NCBI GenBank assembly: GCA_900552055.1
Contig: URYI01000126.1
Coordinates: forward strand, 1 to 5,596
Direction: 5' to 3'
DNA length: 5,596 nucleotides
Origin: an uncultured Eubacteriales bacterium
GTDB taxonomy: Bacteria; Bacillota; Clostridia; Christensenellales; QALW01
Notes under the pieces: model-generated
Told to the model about the DNA's origin: nothing
What the model saw: the letters and a program-made list of their open reading frames with translations, nothing else
Databases searched by the model: none
Part shown: positions 1 to 5,596 of the stretch, in pieces
How positions within the stretch are numbered: the stretch's first letter is position 1
Layout: every line of letters starts with the position of its first letter
Program-made: the position numbers and the translations under genes

Positions 1-1
1 A

Positions 2-3000
2 GCAAAGCAGGGCAATAAACACGGGGCATATGTGGCGCAGCACACAGTAGAGGAATATGGAGATATGCTGCTGCTGACTGGGGATAACGGCAATGTAGGG
101 GTCGCGGTTACTCCGGACGGGGATATAGTATCGGTTTTTAAGAATCCAGAAAGCTCGGCTAAAGGAGCGGTATCCTCTATACTGCTGACCGCTATAGAAA
201 ACGGTGGCATAAAGCTGGATAATTTTAATGGGAAATTGTCGGATATGTATGCTGGACATGGCTTTATCCCGGTTTCCCGCTGCGCCTTTAACCGCGAATT
301 TGCCCCCTCTGACTGGGATTATGCTGAATTTAAAGAGCCGGACATAATTTTCTGGAGGCATAACGGCGAGAGCGCTGAGACAGTTGCCTCTAAAATAGGT
401 AGTTATCCTGTATATGATTTTAGCAAAATTCCTCTTTTTCCCGATTATGATTCGGCTATGCAGTACCGGGATGAGCAGATAGAGCACTTAAAGGCATCGC
501 AATCTGGGGAAAATCCTAATTCAAACGGCGGCGGAAATAAAAATGGGAAGCAGGACCCTGATGGGAACACCCCCAGGGACAACGTCCGTAACGAACCTAC
601 TTCACCTTCCGGCAGTATATCTCCAACCAATCAAAATGTCAATAGCGGAAATGCGGGTAATAACGAGGTTCGCCAAGACCAATCCAGTCCGCGGTACAGG
701 CAGTCGCCGGAACGCTGGACGGCTTCTTTGGACAGTAATAACCGGGAGGCTGTGGAAGACGTAGGAGATATAGTGCGCGATATTAGCCGCTCCTTTAATT
801 TGCCTATTAATACGGGCAAGGTGGGATATATTAACGCTAACGGCGTATATAAGGTCAAGGATGAGGCGGTACGGGTGCAGGTGACAAACGCGCTGCCTAC
901 CATTTCGCACGAGCTGGGCCATCATCTGGATAAGCAGTATGGCCTCAGCAAGCTTAAAAGCATACAAGCGGCGGTGAATATGATGGACCCGAATTTTGCG
1001 GCGCAATATAAGCCTGCCGAACAACGGGGCGAAGCGGTAGCAGAATTTATACGCAGTTATTTAAGCTCAAGAGGACAGGCCGCCATTAATTACAGGGACT
1101 TTTATTTTGACGCTATTGAGGCCATACGGAAAGGCCCTAACGGCGAGCAGGCGCTTGAGGATTTAAACAGGATAGCGCGTAAAGTAAACGCATATATGAG
1201 CGCCGATTTGCCGTTAAGATATGCGCGGGGACTGAAAAGCCGGCTAGACCCTGAGCATATGCCGGTATCGGACAGGCTGGAAAAATTCCGGGTCAATTTC
1301 CAGAGCAAATGGGTGGACAGCTACTCGTATTTAAAGCGGGTGGACGGCGCGGCGCAGGACGGCGGCTATACAGGGGATATGACTACATATAAGGCGGCGC
1401 TGTATTCATTGAACGCAGCTTCTGCCGTTGAGAGCATGCTCTTTAACGGCGTTTCGGATTACCAGGGAAATATAGTAGGCGAATCCTTATCCCAAGCGCT
1501 GGAAAAAATAAAGCCTCAGGATATGGAAAGCTTTAACCTGTATTTAAGGGACAGGCACGCTTTGGAGGTTGTATCTAATGATAAGCGGGTTTTTGCGGAT
1601 GATAAATTAAATGACCCGGCGGCTTTAAAGAGACAGATACAAAGACATGAAAAAAGGCATCCTGAGTTTGTTGAAGCGGCGGGCAGGGTATACGAATATC
1701 AGCGCAATGTGTTGTGGTATCATGGCGTGAAAAACGGGCTTATCAGCGAAGAGCTATACAATAAGCTGCAAAGCATGTACCCGGATTATGTGCCTTTTTA
1801 CAGATATATTGAGGGAAAAACTCCCCGTGCGGGCAAAAAGGCGGGCTTTGTCAATCAGCGCGCGCCTATAAAGAAATTAAAGGGCAGCGGAGCGGAAATA
1901 TATGACCCTATTGAAAATATTGTAATGCAGACTAATATGCTGGTATCCGCATCCATGAAAAACGCTGTGCTCCAACAGCTGGCTAAGGAATATGATTCAG
2001 CGGACAGTATGGGCCTTTTTATGGAGCAGGTTACTCCCGATATGGCGCGCCGTTCTGTCAGCACTCAGGGCGCCATCAATAAACTGGCGGACAGGTTTGC
2101 CGGTGAAAATTTTTCAAAAGAGGATGCAAAGGCAGTTTTTGAAGATATTTTAGGGGATACCATAGTGGAATATGCGGTCAGCCCGTTTCAAGACCAAAAT
2201 ATAGTACGGGTTATGCAGAACGGCAAGGCTAGGTATTTCAGAATTAATGATGCTGAACTGCTTAACGCCCTGACAGCGCTTTCTCCTAAGCAGCTGTCTG
2301 AAGTGATTGAGTTTCTGGGCAAGATGACGCGCGCTTTTAAAACTTTTACAACCGGCCTTAATCCGTTTTTTGCGAACTCTAACTTCTTCCGGGATTTTGC
2401 AACAGGCTGGAAATATTCCCAGGCGGGTTTGCTGGAATACAGTAAAAATCTTTTAAGTGCGTTTAACGACATACGCAAAAAGTCCGAGGCTTATAAGCAG
2501 TACCAGGCGGCCGGAGGGCTGTATTCGGGCGATGTGGCGCGGCCTAAGCAACTAAAGGACGTTTTGACGCGCATGTATAAGCAGAACCCTGTGCAGGTGG
2601 AAAGAGGCTTTAAGAAGGTAGTAGCTTTGGCGCATATGGGTTTTTCTAAAATGGATGATTTAATAGGCGCGGTTGAGACGGCGCCGCGGCTGGCTGAATT
2701 TAAGCGTCAGAGGGCGGGCGGAGCCAGTAATATAGACGCTGTGCTGGAAGCGGCAGATTTAACAGTTAATTTTAAGCTTTCGGGAACAGAAGGAAGGGTG
2801 CTCAATCAGATTATACCTTATTTTAACGCGGCGGTTCAGGGCCTGTATAAATTAAGCCGGGTAATGACCGATGCTAATAAGAGAAAAAGCTTCCTTATAA
2901 AAAGTACACTTAGCGCGGCTATTTTAGCCACAATACAGCTTGCATTGGTTTGGCTTAATGATGAAGAGGAGGAGTATAAGACCTTAAGCACATATAATAA

Positions 3001-4063
3001 GAACAATTTTTTCTGTTTTTCAATAGGGAATGGTAAATTCATCAAGATACCAAAGGCGCGCGAATTGGCCTGGCTTAACTCTCTGGTTGAGCGTACCGCG
3101 GAGGCGGTATTTATGGAGAATTCGGATGCCTTTTATAATTTTGGTGAGTATACAGCTCAAATGTTTTTGCCGCCTGGGCTGCCTACAGAGTTTAATAATA
3201 TTGAAACCATATTAACGGCGCCTGTAAGAGATTCCATTATAGGAAGTTTTGTAGAACTTGCTATAAACGAGGATTTTAAGGGCAGTCCTATAGTGCCGTC
3301 TTCTATGGAAAATTTGGAGGATAGGCTGCAATATGATGAAAGCACCACGGCCATAGCAAAGTATATCGGAGACTTTTTTAATATTTCTCCTAAGCAGCTT
3401 GACCATTTGTTCAGCAACTATTTCGGAGGCCTGCACAGGGCTTTAGCGGCGGTTACTGCCGACAGCAAGGATTGGTCTTTTGGCCTGGGACGGCAGTTCA
3501 TTGCCGATTCGGCATACAGTAATGATGTAGTTACCCGTTTTTATGATGAACGCAATTCCTGGACGGTTAAGGCTGCGTCTTATCCGGATAATGCAGAATA
3601 TGCGATGCAAAAATACCGGCACCAAAGCATGAGCGCCATTCTTTCGGAGTTGAACGGAATAGCCAGGGAAAGCGATGCGCAGACAGCGAGGGATATTAAA
3701 TTTAATACAGCGGCGCTTTTGCAGGAGTTCATGTCCACTGATGCATATATGACGGACGAATTAATGGAAATTTATGAAGAAGTCCTAAAGAAGGATGGCA
3801 GCCGGGATAATGATATTTTGCCTTTTATAAGGCCTAAGGCTGAAATAACTTTGCCGGGGGATAAAAAGGCTGTGCTTTCATACGAGGACTATATAGAACT
3901 GTATGTTCAAGCAAGTCAGGAAATCTATGCCGAATATGACAGCATTCTTTCGGGGAGCGGCAATTCTGAGAGTAAAGCCAAAAGGCTGAAAAAGGCCAAA
4001 GAAAGTATTTTAGAACGGGTTACGGACGAATATGTGCAGGAATATATGGGCAAGGAGGGATAG
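2..4063 (+). CDS. Large polyvalent phage protein (GNAT-like + zincin metallopeptidase + LPD38-like), 5' partial
   Basis: The frame is open from base 2 with no stop, so the gene continues left of the window. The first possible in-window start, GTG at 32, has no Shine-Dalgarno and sits inside what reads as continuous protein (…GNKHGAYVAQH…). Residue numbers here count that GTG as 1, giving 1343 residues. Visible parts in order: GNAT-like module (~12-128), Asn/Gly/Ser/Pro linker (~154-229), zincin metallopeptidase with HELGHH at 293-298, helical central region with a YPDYVPFYR motif (583-591), LPD38-like region (~775-1060) with NPFF, FFRDF and IPYFNAAVQG motifs and one hydrophobic segment (955-975), then a Lys/Glu-rich helical C-terminus. 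This matches the 'polyvalent proteins' of phages and conjugative elements, which chain enzymatic domains in one giant polypeptide and are thought to enter the host with the DNA. A virion role is inferred from family and neighbours. No internal frameshift or stop is seen. The product class is fairly secure; the exact function is not. Confidence 0.85.
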   Translation, partial: AKQGNKHGAYVAQHTVEEYGDMLLLTGDNGNVGVAVTPDGDIVSVFKNPESSAKGAVSSILLTAIENGGIKLDNFNGKLSDMYAGHGFIPVSRCAFNREFAPSDWDYAEFKEPDIIFWRHNGESAETVASKIGSYPVYDFSKIPLFPDYDSAMQYRDEQIEHLKASQSGENPNSNGGGNKNGKQDPDGNTPRDNVRNEPTSPSGSISPTNQNVNSGNAGNNEVRQDQSSPRYRQSPERWTASLDSNNREAVEDVGDIVRDISRSFNLPINTGKVGYINANGVYKVKDEAVRVQVTNALPTISHELGHHLDKQYGLSKLKSIQAAVNMMDPNFAAQYKPAEQRGEAVAEFIRSYLSSRGQAAINYRDFYFDAIEAIRKGPNGEQALEDLNRIARKVNAYMSADLPLRYARGLKSRLDPEHMPVSDRLEKFRVNFQSKWVDSYSYLKRVDGAAQDGGYTGDMTTYKAALYSLNAASAVESMLFNGVSDYQGNIVGESLSQALEKIKPQDMESFNLYLRDRHALEVVSNDKRVFADDKLNDPAALKRQIQRHEKRHPEFVEAAGRVYEYQRNVLWYHGVKNGLISEELYNKLQSMYPDYVPFYRYIEGKTPRAGKKAGFVNQRAPIKKLKGSGAEIYDPIENIVMQTNMLVSASMKNAVLQQLAKEYDSADSMGLFMEQVTPDMARRSVSTQGAINKLADRFAGENFSKEDAKAVFEDILGDTIVEYAVSPFQDQNIVRVMQNGKARYFRINDAELLNALTALSPKQLSEVIEFLGKMTRAFKTFTTGLNPFFANSNFFRDFATGWKYSQAGLLEYSKNLLSAFNDIRKKSEAYKQYQAAGGLYSGDVARPKQLKDVLTRMYKQNPVQVERGFKKVVALAHMGFSKMDDLIGAVETAPRLAEFKRQRAGGASNIDAVLEAADLTVNFKLSGTEGRVLNQIIPYFNAAVQGLYKLSRVMTDANKRKSFLIKSTLSAAILATIQLALVWLNDEEEEYKTLSTYNKNNFFCFSIGNGKFIKIPKARELAWLNSLVERTAEAVFMENSDAFYNFGEYTAQMFLPPGLPTEFNNIETILTAPVRDSIIGSFVELAINEDFKGSPIVPSSMENLEDRLQYDESTTAIAKYIGDFFNISPKQLDHLFSNYFGGLHRALAAVTADSKDWSFGLGRQFIADSAYSNDVVTRFYDERNSWTVKAASYPDNAEYAMQKYRHQSMSAILSELNGIARESDAQTARDIKFNTAALLQEFMSTDAYMTDELMEIYEEVLKKDGSRDNDILPFIRPKAEITLPGDKKAVLSYEDYIELYVQASQEIYAEYDSILSGSGNSESKAKRLKKAKESILERVTDEYVQEYMGKEG
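65..415 (+). other. GNAT-like N-terminal module of the polyvalent protein
   Basis: Residues ~12-128 read as an alpha/beta domain. There is a strand pair around GVAVTPDGDIVSVFKNP, then a helix beginning SSAKGAVSSILLTAIENGG, a short strand KLDNF, and a helix-turn with MYAGHGFIPV (72-81). The order of glycine turn, helix, and 'Y..HGF' followed by a strand resembles motifs A and B of GCN5-type acetyltransferases. The classical acetyl-CoA loop (Q/R-x-x-G-x-G/A) is only weakly kept, as SSAKGAV. A PDIIFWRHNGESAETV stretch (103-118) and FPDYDSAMQYRD (136-147) follow; from memory this whole arrangement recurs in Clostridial phage head or virion proteins. Whether it acetylates anything is unknown, and a non-catalytic structural role is possible. 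Confidence 0.5.
491..718 (+). other. Low-complexity Asn/Gly/Ser/Pro interdomain linker
   Basis: Residues ~154-229 are dominated by N, G, S, P, Q and D (for example NPNSNGGGNKNGK) with almost no large hydrophobic residues, so the stretch is very probably disordered. It separates the GNAT-like module from the metallopeptidase and would let the two fold and act independently. It is also the most exposed place for proteolytic cleavage. Confidence 0.8.
749..1066 (+). other. Zincin metallopeptidase domain (HExxH)
   Basis: Residues ~240-345 hold the zinc protease signature HELGH (H293, E294, H297), directly followed by H298-L-D. It is preceded by a beta hairpin (GVYKVKDEAVRVQV, 271-284), as is usual before the active-site helix in polyvalent-protein peptidases. 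About 37-41 residues downstream, RGEAVAEF offers E334 or E338 as the third zinc ligand, giving a gluzincin-like arrangement. All catalytic positions appear intact, so the domain is probably active. Substrates could be host proteins after delivery, cell-wall-linked proteins, or the protein itself; the sequence does not decide between these. Confidence 0.8.
1439..1816 (+). other. Central helical region with YVPF.R motif, conserved in giant phage virion proteins
   Basis: Residues ~470-595 are mostly amphipathic helix. They contain FNLYLRDRHALEVV (501-514), a charged segment with HEKRHPEF (539-546), WYHGVKNGLISEELYNKL (562-579) and the turn YPDYVPFYRYIE (583-594). The pattern 'G-L-I-x-x-E-x-Y-x-x-L ... 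Y-V-P-F-x-R' is one I associate with giant phage proteins that also carry LPD38-type regions. No catalytic residues are recognised, and a scaffold or translocation role is only a guess. Confidence 0.5.
2354..3211 (+). other. LPD38-like region with one putative membrane segment
   Basis: Residues ~775-1060 carry LNPFF (776-780), FFRDFATGW (785-793), a helix-rich stretch, FKLSGTEGRVLNQIIPYFNAAVQG (914-937), and after the hydrophobic segment a KIPKARELAWLN motif (1005-1016). This order matches what I know of Large Polyvalent-protein-associated Domain 38. A ~21-residue hydrophobic stretch, LIKSTLSAAILATIQLALVWL (955-975, bases 2894-2956), is flanked by Lys/Arg on its N side (NKRKSF) and by an acidic NDEEEE run on its C side. 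This is a strong single-pass or hairpin membrane segment, which would fit insertion into the host membrane during ejection. Domain boundaries are approximate. Confidence 0.6.
4052..4058 (+). promoter_or_regulatory. Ribosome binding site of the fibre gene, inside the end of the polyvalent gene
   Basis: AAGGAGG lies 11 bases before the ATG at 4070 and is formed by the last codons of the upstream gene (Lys-Glu-Gly). The spacing is slightly long but usable. The overlap means ribosomes ending the giant protein pass over this site, which suits translational coupling. It supports ATG 4070 as the start. Confidence 0.85.
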
Positions 4064-4069
4064 TAATAG
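4061..4069 (+). other. Three tandem in-frame stops (TAG TAA TAG) abutting the next ATG
   Basis: The giant gene ends at TAG 4061-4063. It is followed in the same frame by TAA 4064-4066 and TAG 4067-4069, and then directly by the ATG of the fibre gene at 4070, also in that frame. The two long frames are thus collinear and separated by nothing but stops. This guards tightly against readthrough fusion and makes any suppressed product very rare. Confidence 0.9.
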
Positions 4070-4384
4070 ATGAAGCTTAATTTTAAAGTGGAAGGGCAAA
4101 GTATAATCTGTCTTAACAGAGAGGTACTGGCGGCCGAAGCGGTTAATTTCGTTTGGGCCGCTTTTATTTTTGACGAAGATTGGATGGGGCTTTCCAAAAC
4201 TGCTTACTTTGAAAATATCAGCACAGGCGTAAATATTGCGCAGGTTTTATCCGCTTCTGGAGAATGCAAAGTGCCTTATGAGGTTCTGGCTCAGCCTGGC
4301 AGATTAAGCGTTACCGTGCGCGGCGTTTCTGGGACGTCTGGAGAGGACGATTACATAAGGGCTACTGTGGCGCGCATGCATCCG
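4070..4384 (+). other. N-terminal beta-rich adaptor domain of the fibre protein
   Basis: Residues 1-105 show alternating strands with the pattern K-L-x-F-x-V-x-x-Q, an A-x-F-x-F-D-x-D-W turn (31-38), K-T-A-x-F (43-47), C-x-V-P-x-E-V-L (67-73) and a closing strand RLSVTVRG. I recognise this as the usual attachment-end domain of Firmicute phage fibre/baseplate proteins. It is expected to dock on the virion and is typically better conserved than the distal part. Confidence 0.6.
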
Positions 4385-5395
4385 CTGGAGATAAAGCGAA
4401 CTGGAACGGCAGAGGCGGATAATACTGGCGAGGTGACGCCTAGCCTGGTAGAACAAGTTACCGCTGCCGCCTCCGAAGCGCTTGAAATTGCTGAGGAATT
4501 GTCCCAAAGCGCACAGGCTGGCGAATTTGACGGTAAATCCATTGAATACAGCTGGTTTGAAGCGGAAGACGGCAGCATGTCCGTTCTCGGAGTACGCCAG
4601 GAAGGCGAGGTTGCATACAGCAAGGTAAATCTTCGCGGGCCCGCGGGATTTACTATAAAAGACATTTATGCTAGTTTAAGCGACCTTTTGGAATTCCATC
4701 CGTTTGGCGAGGAGGGAGACGCATATGCCGTAGGTACTCCGGAGGATAACGAGATATATATCTGGACGGGCAGCGGCTGGAAAAGTATCGGCGGCCTTTG
4801 GGATTCAATAGCAGGCTCTAATGTTACAGCTATGGACGGCTGGACGCTGCAGCAGGGGGAGACAGTTCTGGGTAATGTGACCGGGTATTATGTGCAAAGC
4901 GGCTCATTTCTGTTCGCTTGGGGTAGCGGAGGCGGCATGTTGCAGAAGATAAACGCTTCCGTGGTCATTAATCTGCCTGAGACGCTGGGCAATGTTACCT
5001 GGGCAACGGGACAGGTCAGCACGGCGGCGACTACTATTCAGGCGGATTCGTACATTATAACTGCTCCTGCTTCGGGTTTGAGCGCAGGACATAAGGTATG
5101 GATAACTACAGCCACCGCTGCTCCGGGAGGGCAGTTTACGCCTAATAACTGGCTTAATGTGACGGCGTTTTGGTTTGCCGCAGTAACTGACGCCGGTGCG
5201 CCGGAAACGCTATTGCTGAGTGCTGATAGTGCGGGCGGCGGCTATACTGCGGGAGACAATATAGAAATAAATTCAAACGGAGTTATATCAGTTCTGACTA
5301 CTGATGAGGCAACTCAGGACGGTACCCGGCCCATAACGTCCGGAGGGGTATACAATATTGTTGGCAATATTGAAGCGTTGTTAGAAACCATATAA
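4070..5395 (+). CDS. Phage tail fibre / baseplate appendage protein (putative receptor-binding)
   Basis: The 441-residue product starts at ATG 4070 behind AAGGAGG and fits a phage appendage protein. Residues 1-105 are beta-rich (MKLNFKVEGQSI … FIFDEDWMGLSKTAYF … VPYEVL … GRLSVTVRG) and resemble the virion-proximal adaptor domain of Clostridial and lactic phage baseplate/fibre proteins. Residues ~122-150 form an alanine/glutamate helix, probably a coiled coil. A single collagen-like LRGPAG (188-193) precedes a small module with HPFGEEGDAYAVG (210-222) and IYIWTGSGWKSIGG (229-242), common in Firmicute phage fibres. Residues ~245-385 are Gly/Thr/Ser-rich and beta-predicted, a likely distal or receptor-binding part. 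The end (413-441) has ATQDGTRPITSGGVYNIVGNIEALLETI, a recurrent C-terminal segment that probably trimerises. No enzyme motif or signal peptide is seen. It is presumably cotranscribed with both neighbours. The appendage call is good; fibre versus baseplate protein is not resolved. Confidence 0.8.
   Translation: MKLNFKVEGQSIICLNREVLAAEAVNFVWAAFIFDEDWMGLSKTAYFENISTGVNIAQVLSASGECKVPYEVLAQPGRLSVTVRGVSGTSGEDDYIRATVARMHPLEIKRTGTAEADNTGEVTPSLVEQVTAAASEALEIAEELSQSAQAGEFDGKSIEYSWFEAEDGSMSVLGVRQEGEVAYSKVNLRGPAGFTIKDIYASLSDLLEFHPFGEEGDAYAVGTPEDNEIYIWTGSGWKSIGGLWDSIAGSNVTAMDGWTLQQGETVLGNVTGYYVQSGSFLFAWGSGGGMLQKINASVVINLPETLGNVTWATGQVSTAATTIQADSYIITAPASGLSAGHKVWITTATAAPGGQFTPNNWLNVTAFWFAAVTDAGAPETLLLSADSAGGGYTAGDNIEINSNGVISVLTTDEATQDGTRPITSGGVYNIVGNIEALLETI
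4130..4171 (+). other. Terminator-like hairpin plus T-tract inside the fibre gene
   Basis: GCGGCC (4130-4135) can pair with GGCCGC (4156-4161), or alternatively AAGCGG (4137-4142) with CCGCTT (4158-4163). A run of ten bases with nine T (TTTTATTTTT, 4162-4171) follows. The loops (20 or 15 bases) are long for an intrinsic terminator, and the T-tract encodes the family motif AFIFDED, so coincidence with coding sequence is likely. Confidence 0.25.
4655..4792 (+). other. GDAY / IYIW small module of the fibre shaft
   Basis: Residues ~196-241 contain the order 'S-L-S-D-L-L … H-P-x-G-x-x-G-D-A-Y-x-V-G … I-Y-I-W-x-G-x-x-W-x-x-I-G'. This short repeatable module occurs in many phage fibre and minor structural proteins, often next to collagen-like GPxG stretches; the single GPAG at 190-193 just before it fits that. 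Confidence 0.55.
5353..5372 (+). repeat. Perfect 8-bp hairpin made of two self-complementary CAATATTG copies
   Basis: CAATATTG occurs at 5353-5360 and 5365-5372, separated by TTGG. Because the 8-mer is its own reverse complement, the pair is both a direct repeat and an inverted repeat with a tetraloop. It encodes part of YNIVGNIE at the C-terminus of the fibre protein and lies ~22 bases before the next gene's Shine-Dalgarno. No T-tract follows, so it is not an intrinsic terminator. Confidence 0.6.
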
Positions 5396-5400
5396 GGAGG
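5395..5400 (+). promoter_or_regulatory. Ribosome binding site of the third gene
   Basis: AGGAGG (within TAAGGAGGT) starts at the last base of the fibre gene's TAA stop and lies 9 bases before ATG 5410. It is a near-ideal Shine-Dalgarno with good spacing, and it decides the start of the third gene. Confidence 0.9.
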
Positions 5401-5409
5401 TAAAGGAAA

Positions 5410-5596
5410 ATGAGCATTTCGGAACAAATAACACGGATTCAGGGGGACAAAAGCACAATACGCAATCAGCTGGTAGCCTTTGGTCTGGTGGAAAGCACTG
5501 CTGATTTAGATGATTTGGCGGCGGCCATTGAGGGCATAGAGAACCGGGGCGCAGTCAGCGCGCAGGTGCAGGAGGGGGATACATACACTATCCCTA
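5410..5596 (+). CDS. Phage tail/structural protein, N-terminal 62 residues (3' partial)
   Basis: An open frame starts at ATG 5410 behind a strong AGGAGG and runs off the right edge. The visible protein begins MSISEQITRIQGDKSTIRNQ and continues with an amphipathic helical stretch (LVAFGLVESTADLDDLAAAIEGI, 21-43), then a conserved-looking turn NRGAVSAQVQEGDTYTIP (45-62). The short N-terminal helix ('I-x-x-Q-I-x-R-I-x-x-x-K-x-x-I-x-x-x-L'), followed by an 'A-x-x-I-x-x-I' helix and 'V-x-E-G-x-x-Y-x-I-P', recurs in small tail-associated proteins encoded next to fibre genes in Clostridial phages; this is recalled family knowledge, not a search result. A tail fibre accessory, fibre tip or minor structural role is likely. 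It sits 14 bases behind the fibre gene and is presumably cotranscribed with it. Confidence 0.7.
   Translation, partial: MSISEQITRIQGDKSTIRNQLVAFGLVESTADLDDLAAAIEGIENRGAVSAQVQEGDTYTIP

Noticed and set aside
32..34. GTG at 32 as the true start of the giant gene
   Set aside because: There is no Shine-Dalgarno before it, the frame is open to the left edge, and the upstream codons read as protein continuous with the N-terminal module.
30..50. ATG at 30 as a gene start
   Set aside because: That frame meets TAG at 48-50 after six codons; the real frame is the one through GTG 32.
602..1024. 140-residue open frame on the minus strand
   Set aside because: It lies wholly antisense to the linker and metallopeptidase coding region, its protein is a composition artefact with no recognisable motif, and I see no ribosome binding site for it.
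2188..2478. 96-residue open frame on the minus strand
   Set aside because: It is antisense to the well-supported giant gene, with no domain and no start signal.
3095..3110. TACCGC-GGAG-GCGGTA hairpin in the giant gene
   Set aside because: It is a 6-bp stem inside coding sequence with no T-tract and no nearby gene boundary; chance is sufficient.
2..4063. Possible TAG-recoded (gut phage) genetic code
   Set aside because: The giant gene uses normal CAG/CAA for Gln and contains no in-frame TAG. The only TAGs are in the stop cluster at 4061-4069, so the sequence gives no positive evidence for recoding.
4351..4665. 104-residue open frame on the minus strand
   Set aside because: It is an antisense shadow of the fibre gene, whose own frame, start and RBS are convincing; no independent evidence supports it.

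Overview
The window looks like part of a bacteriophage or prophage late (virion structural) operon from a low-to-mid GC Firmicute, most likely a gut-type Clostridia host. The reasons are strong AAGGAGG-type ribosome binding sites, base composition in the mid-40s % G+C by eye, frequent ATA codons, and protein modules of the kind found in Clostridial phage virion and tail proteins. All three genes lie on the + strand and are tightly packed, with gaps of 6 and 14 bases. I see no tRNA, rRNA, CRISPR array, IS element, integrase, attachment site, or convincing promoter or terminator.

Region 1 (left edge to 4063) is one very large gene whose reading frame is open to the left edge, so its true start lies outside. 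Its visible ~1,350 residues form a modular 'polyvalent' phage protein. In order they are: a GNAT-like N-terminal module, a ~75-residue Asn/Gly/Ser/Pro linker, a zincin metallopeptidase with HELGH, a long mostly helical central part, an LPD38-like region with one hydrophobic membrane-type segment, and a charged helical tail. Such proteins are thought to be packaged in the virion and delivered with the DNA, but that role is inferred here.

Region 2 (4070-5395) is a 441-residue phage appendage (tail fibre or baseplate/receptor-binding) protein. It has a beta-rich N-terminal adaptor, a short helical stretch, a GDAY/IYIW module, a beta-rich distal part and a C-terminal PITSGGVY segment. Region 3 (5410 to the right edge) is the first 62 residues of another phage tail or structural protein.

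The three genes probably form one translationally compact unit: a putative ejected effector/internal virion protein followed by host-recognition proteins. The most interesting part is the multi-enzyme giant protein. Smaller oddities are a triple in-frame stop (TAG TAA TAG) abutting the ATG of the fibre gene, a perfect self-complementary hairpin near the end of the fibre gene, and a terminator-like hairpin plus T-tract near its beginning.
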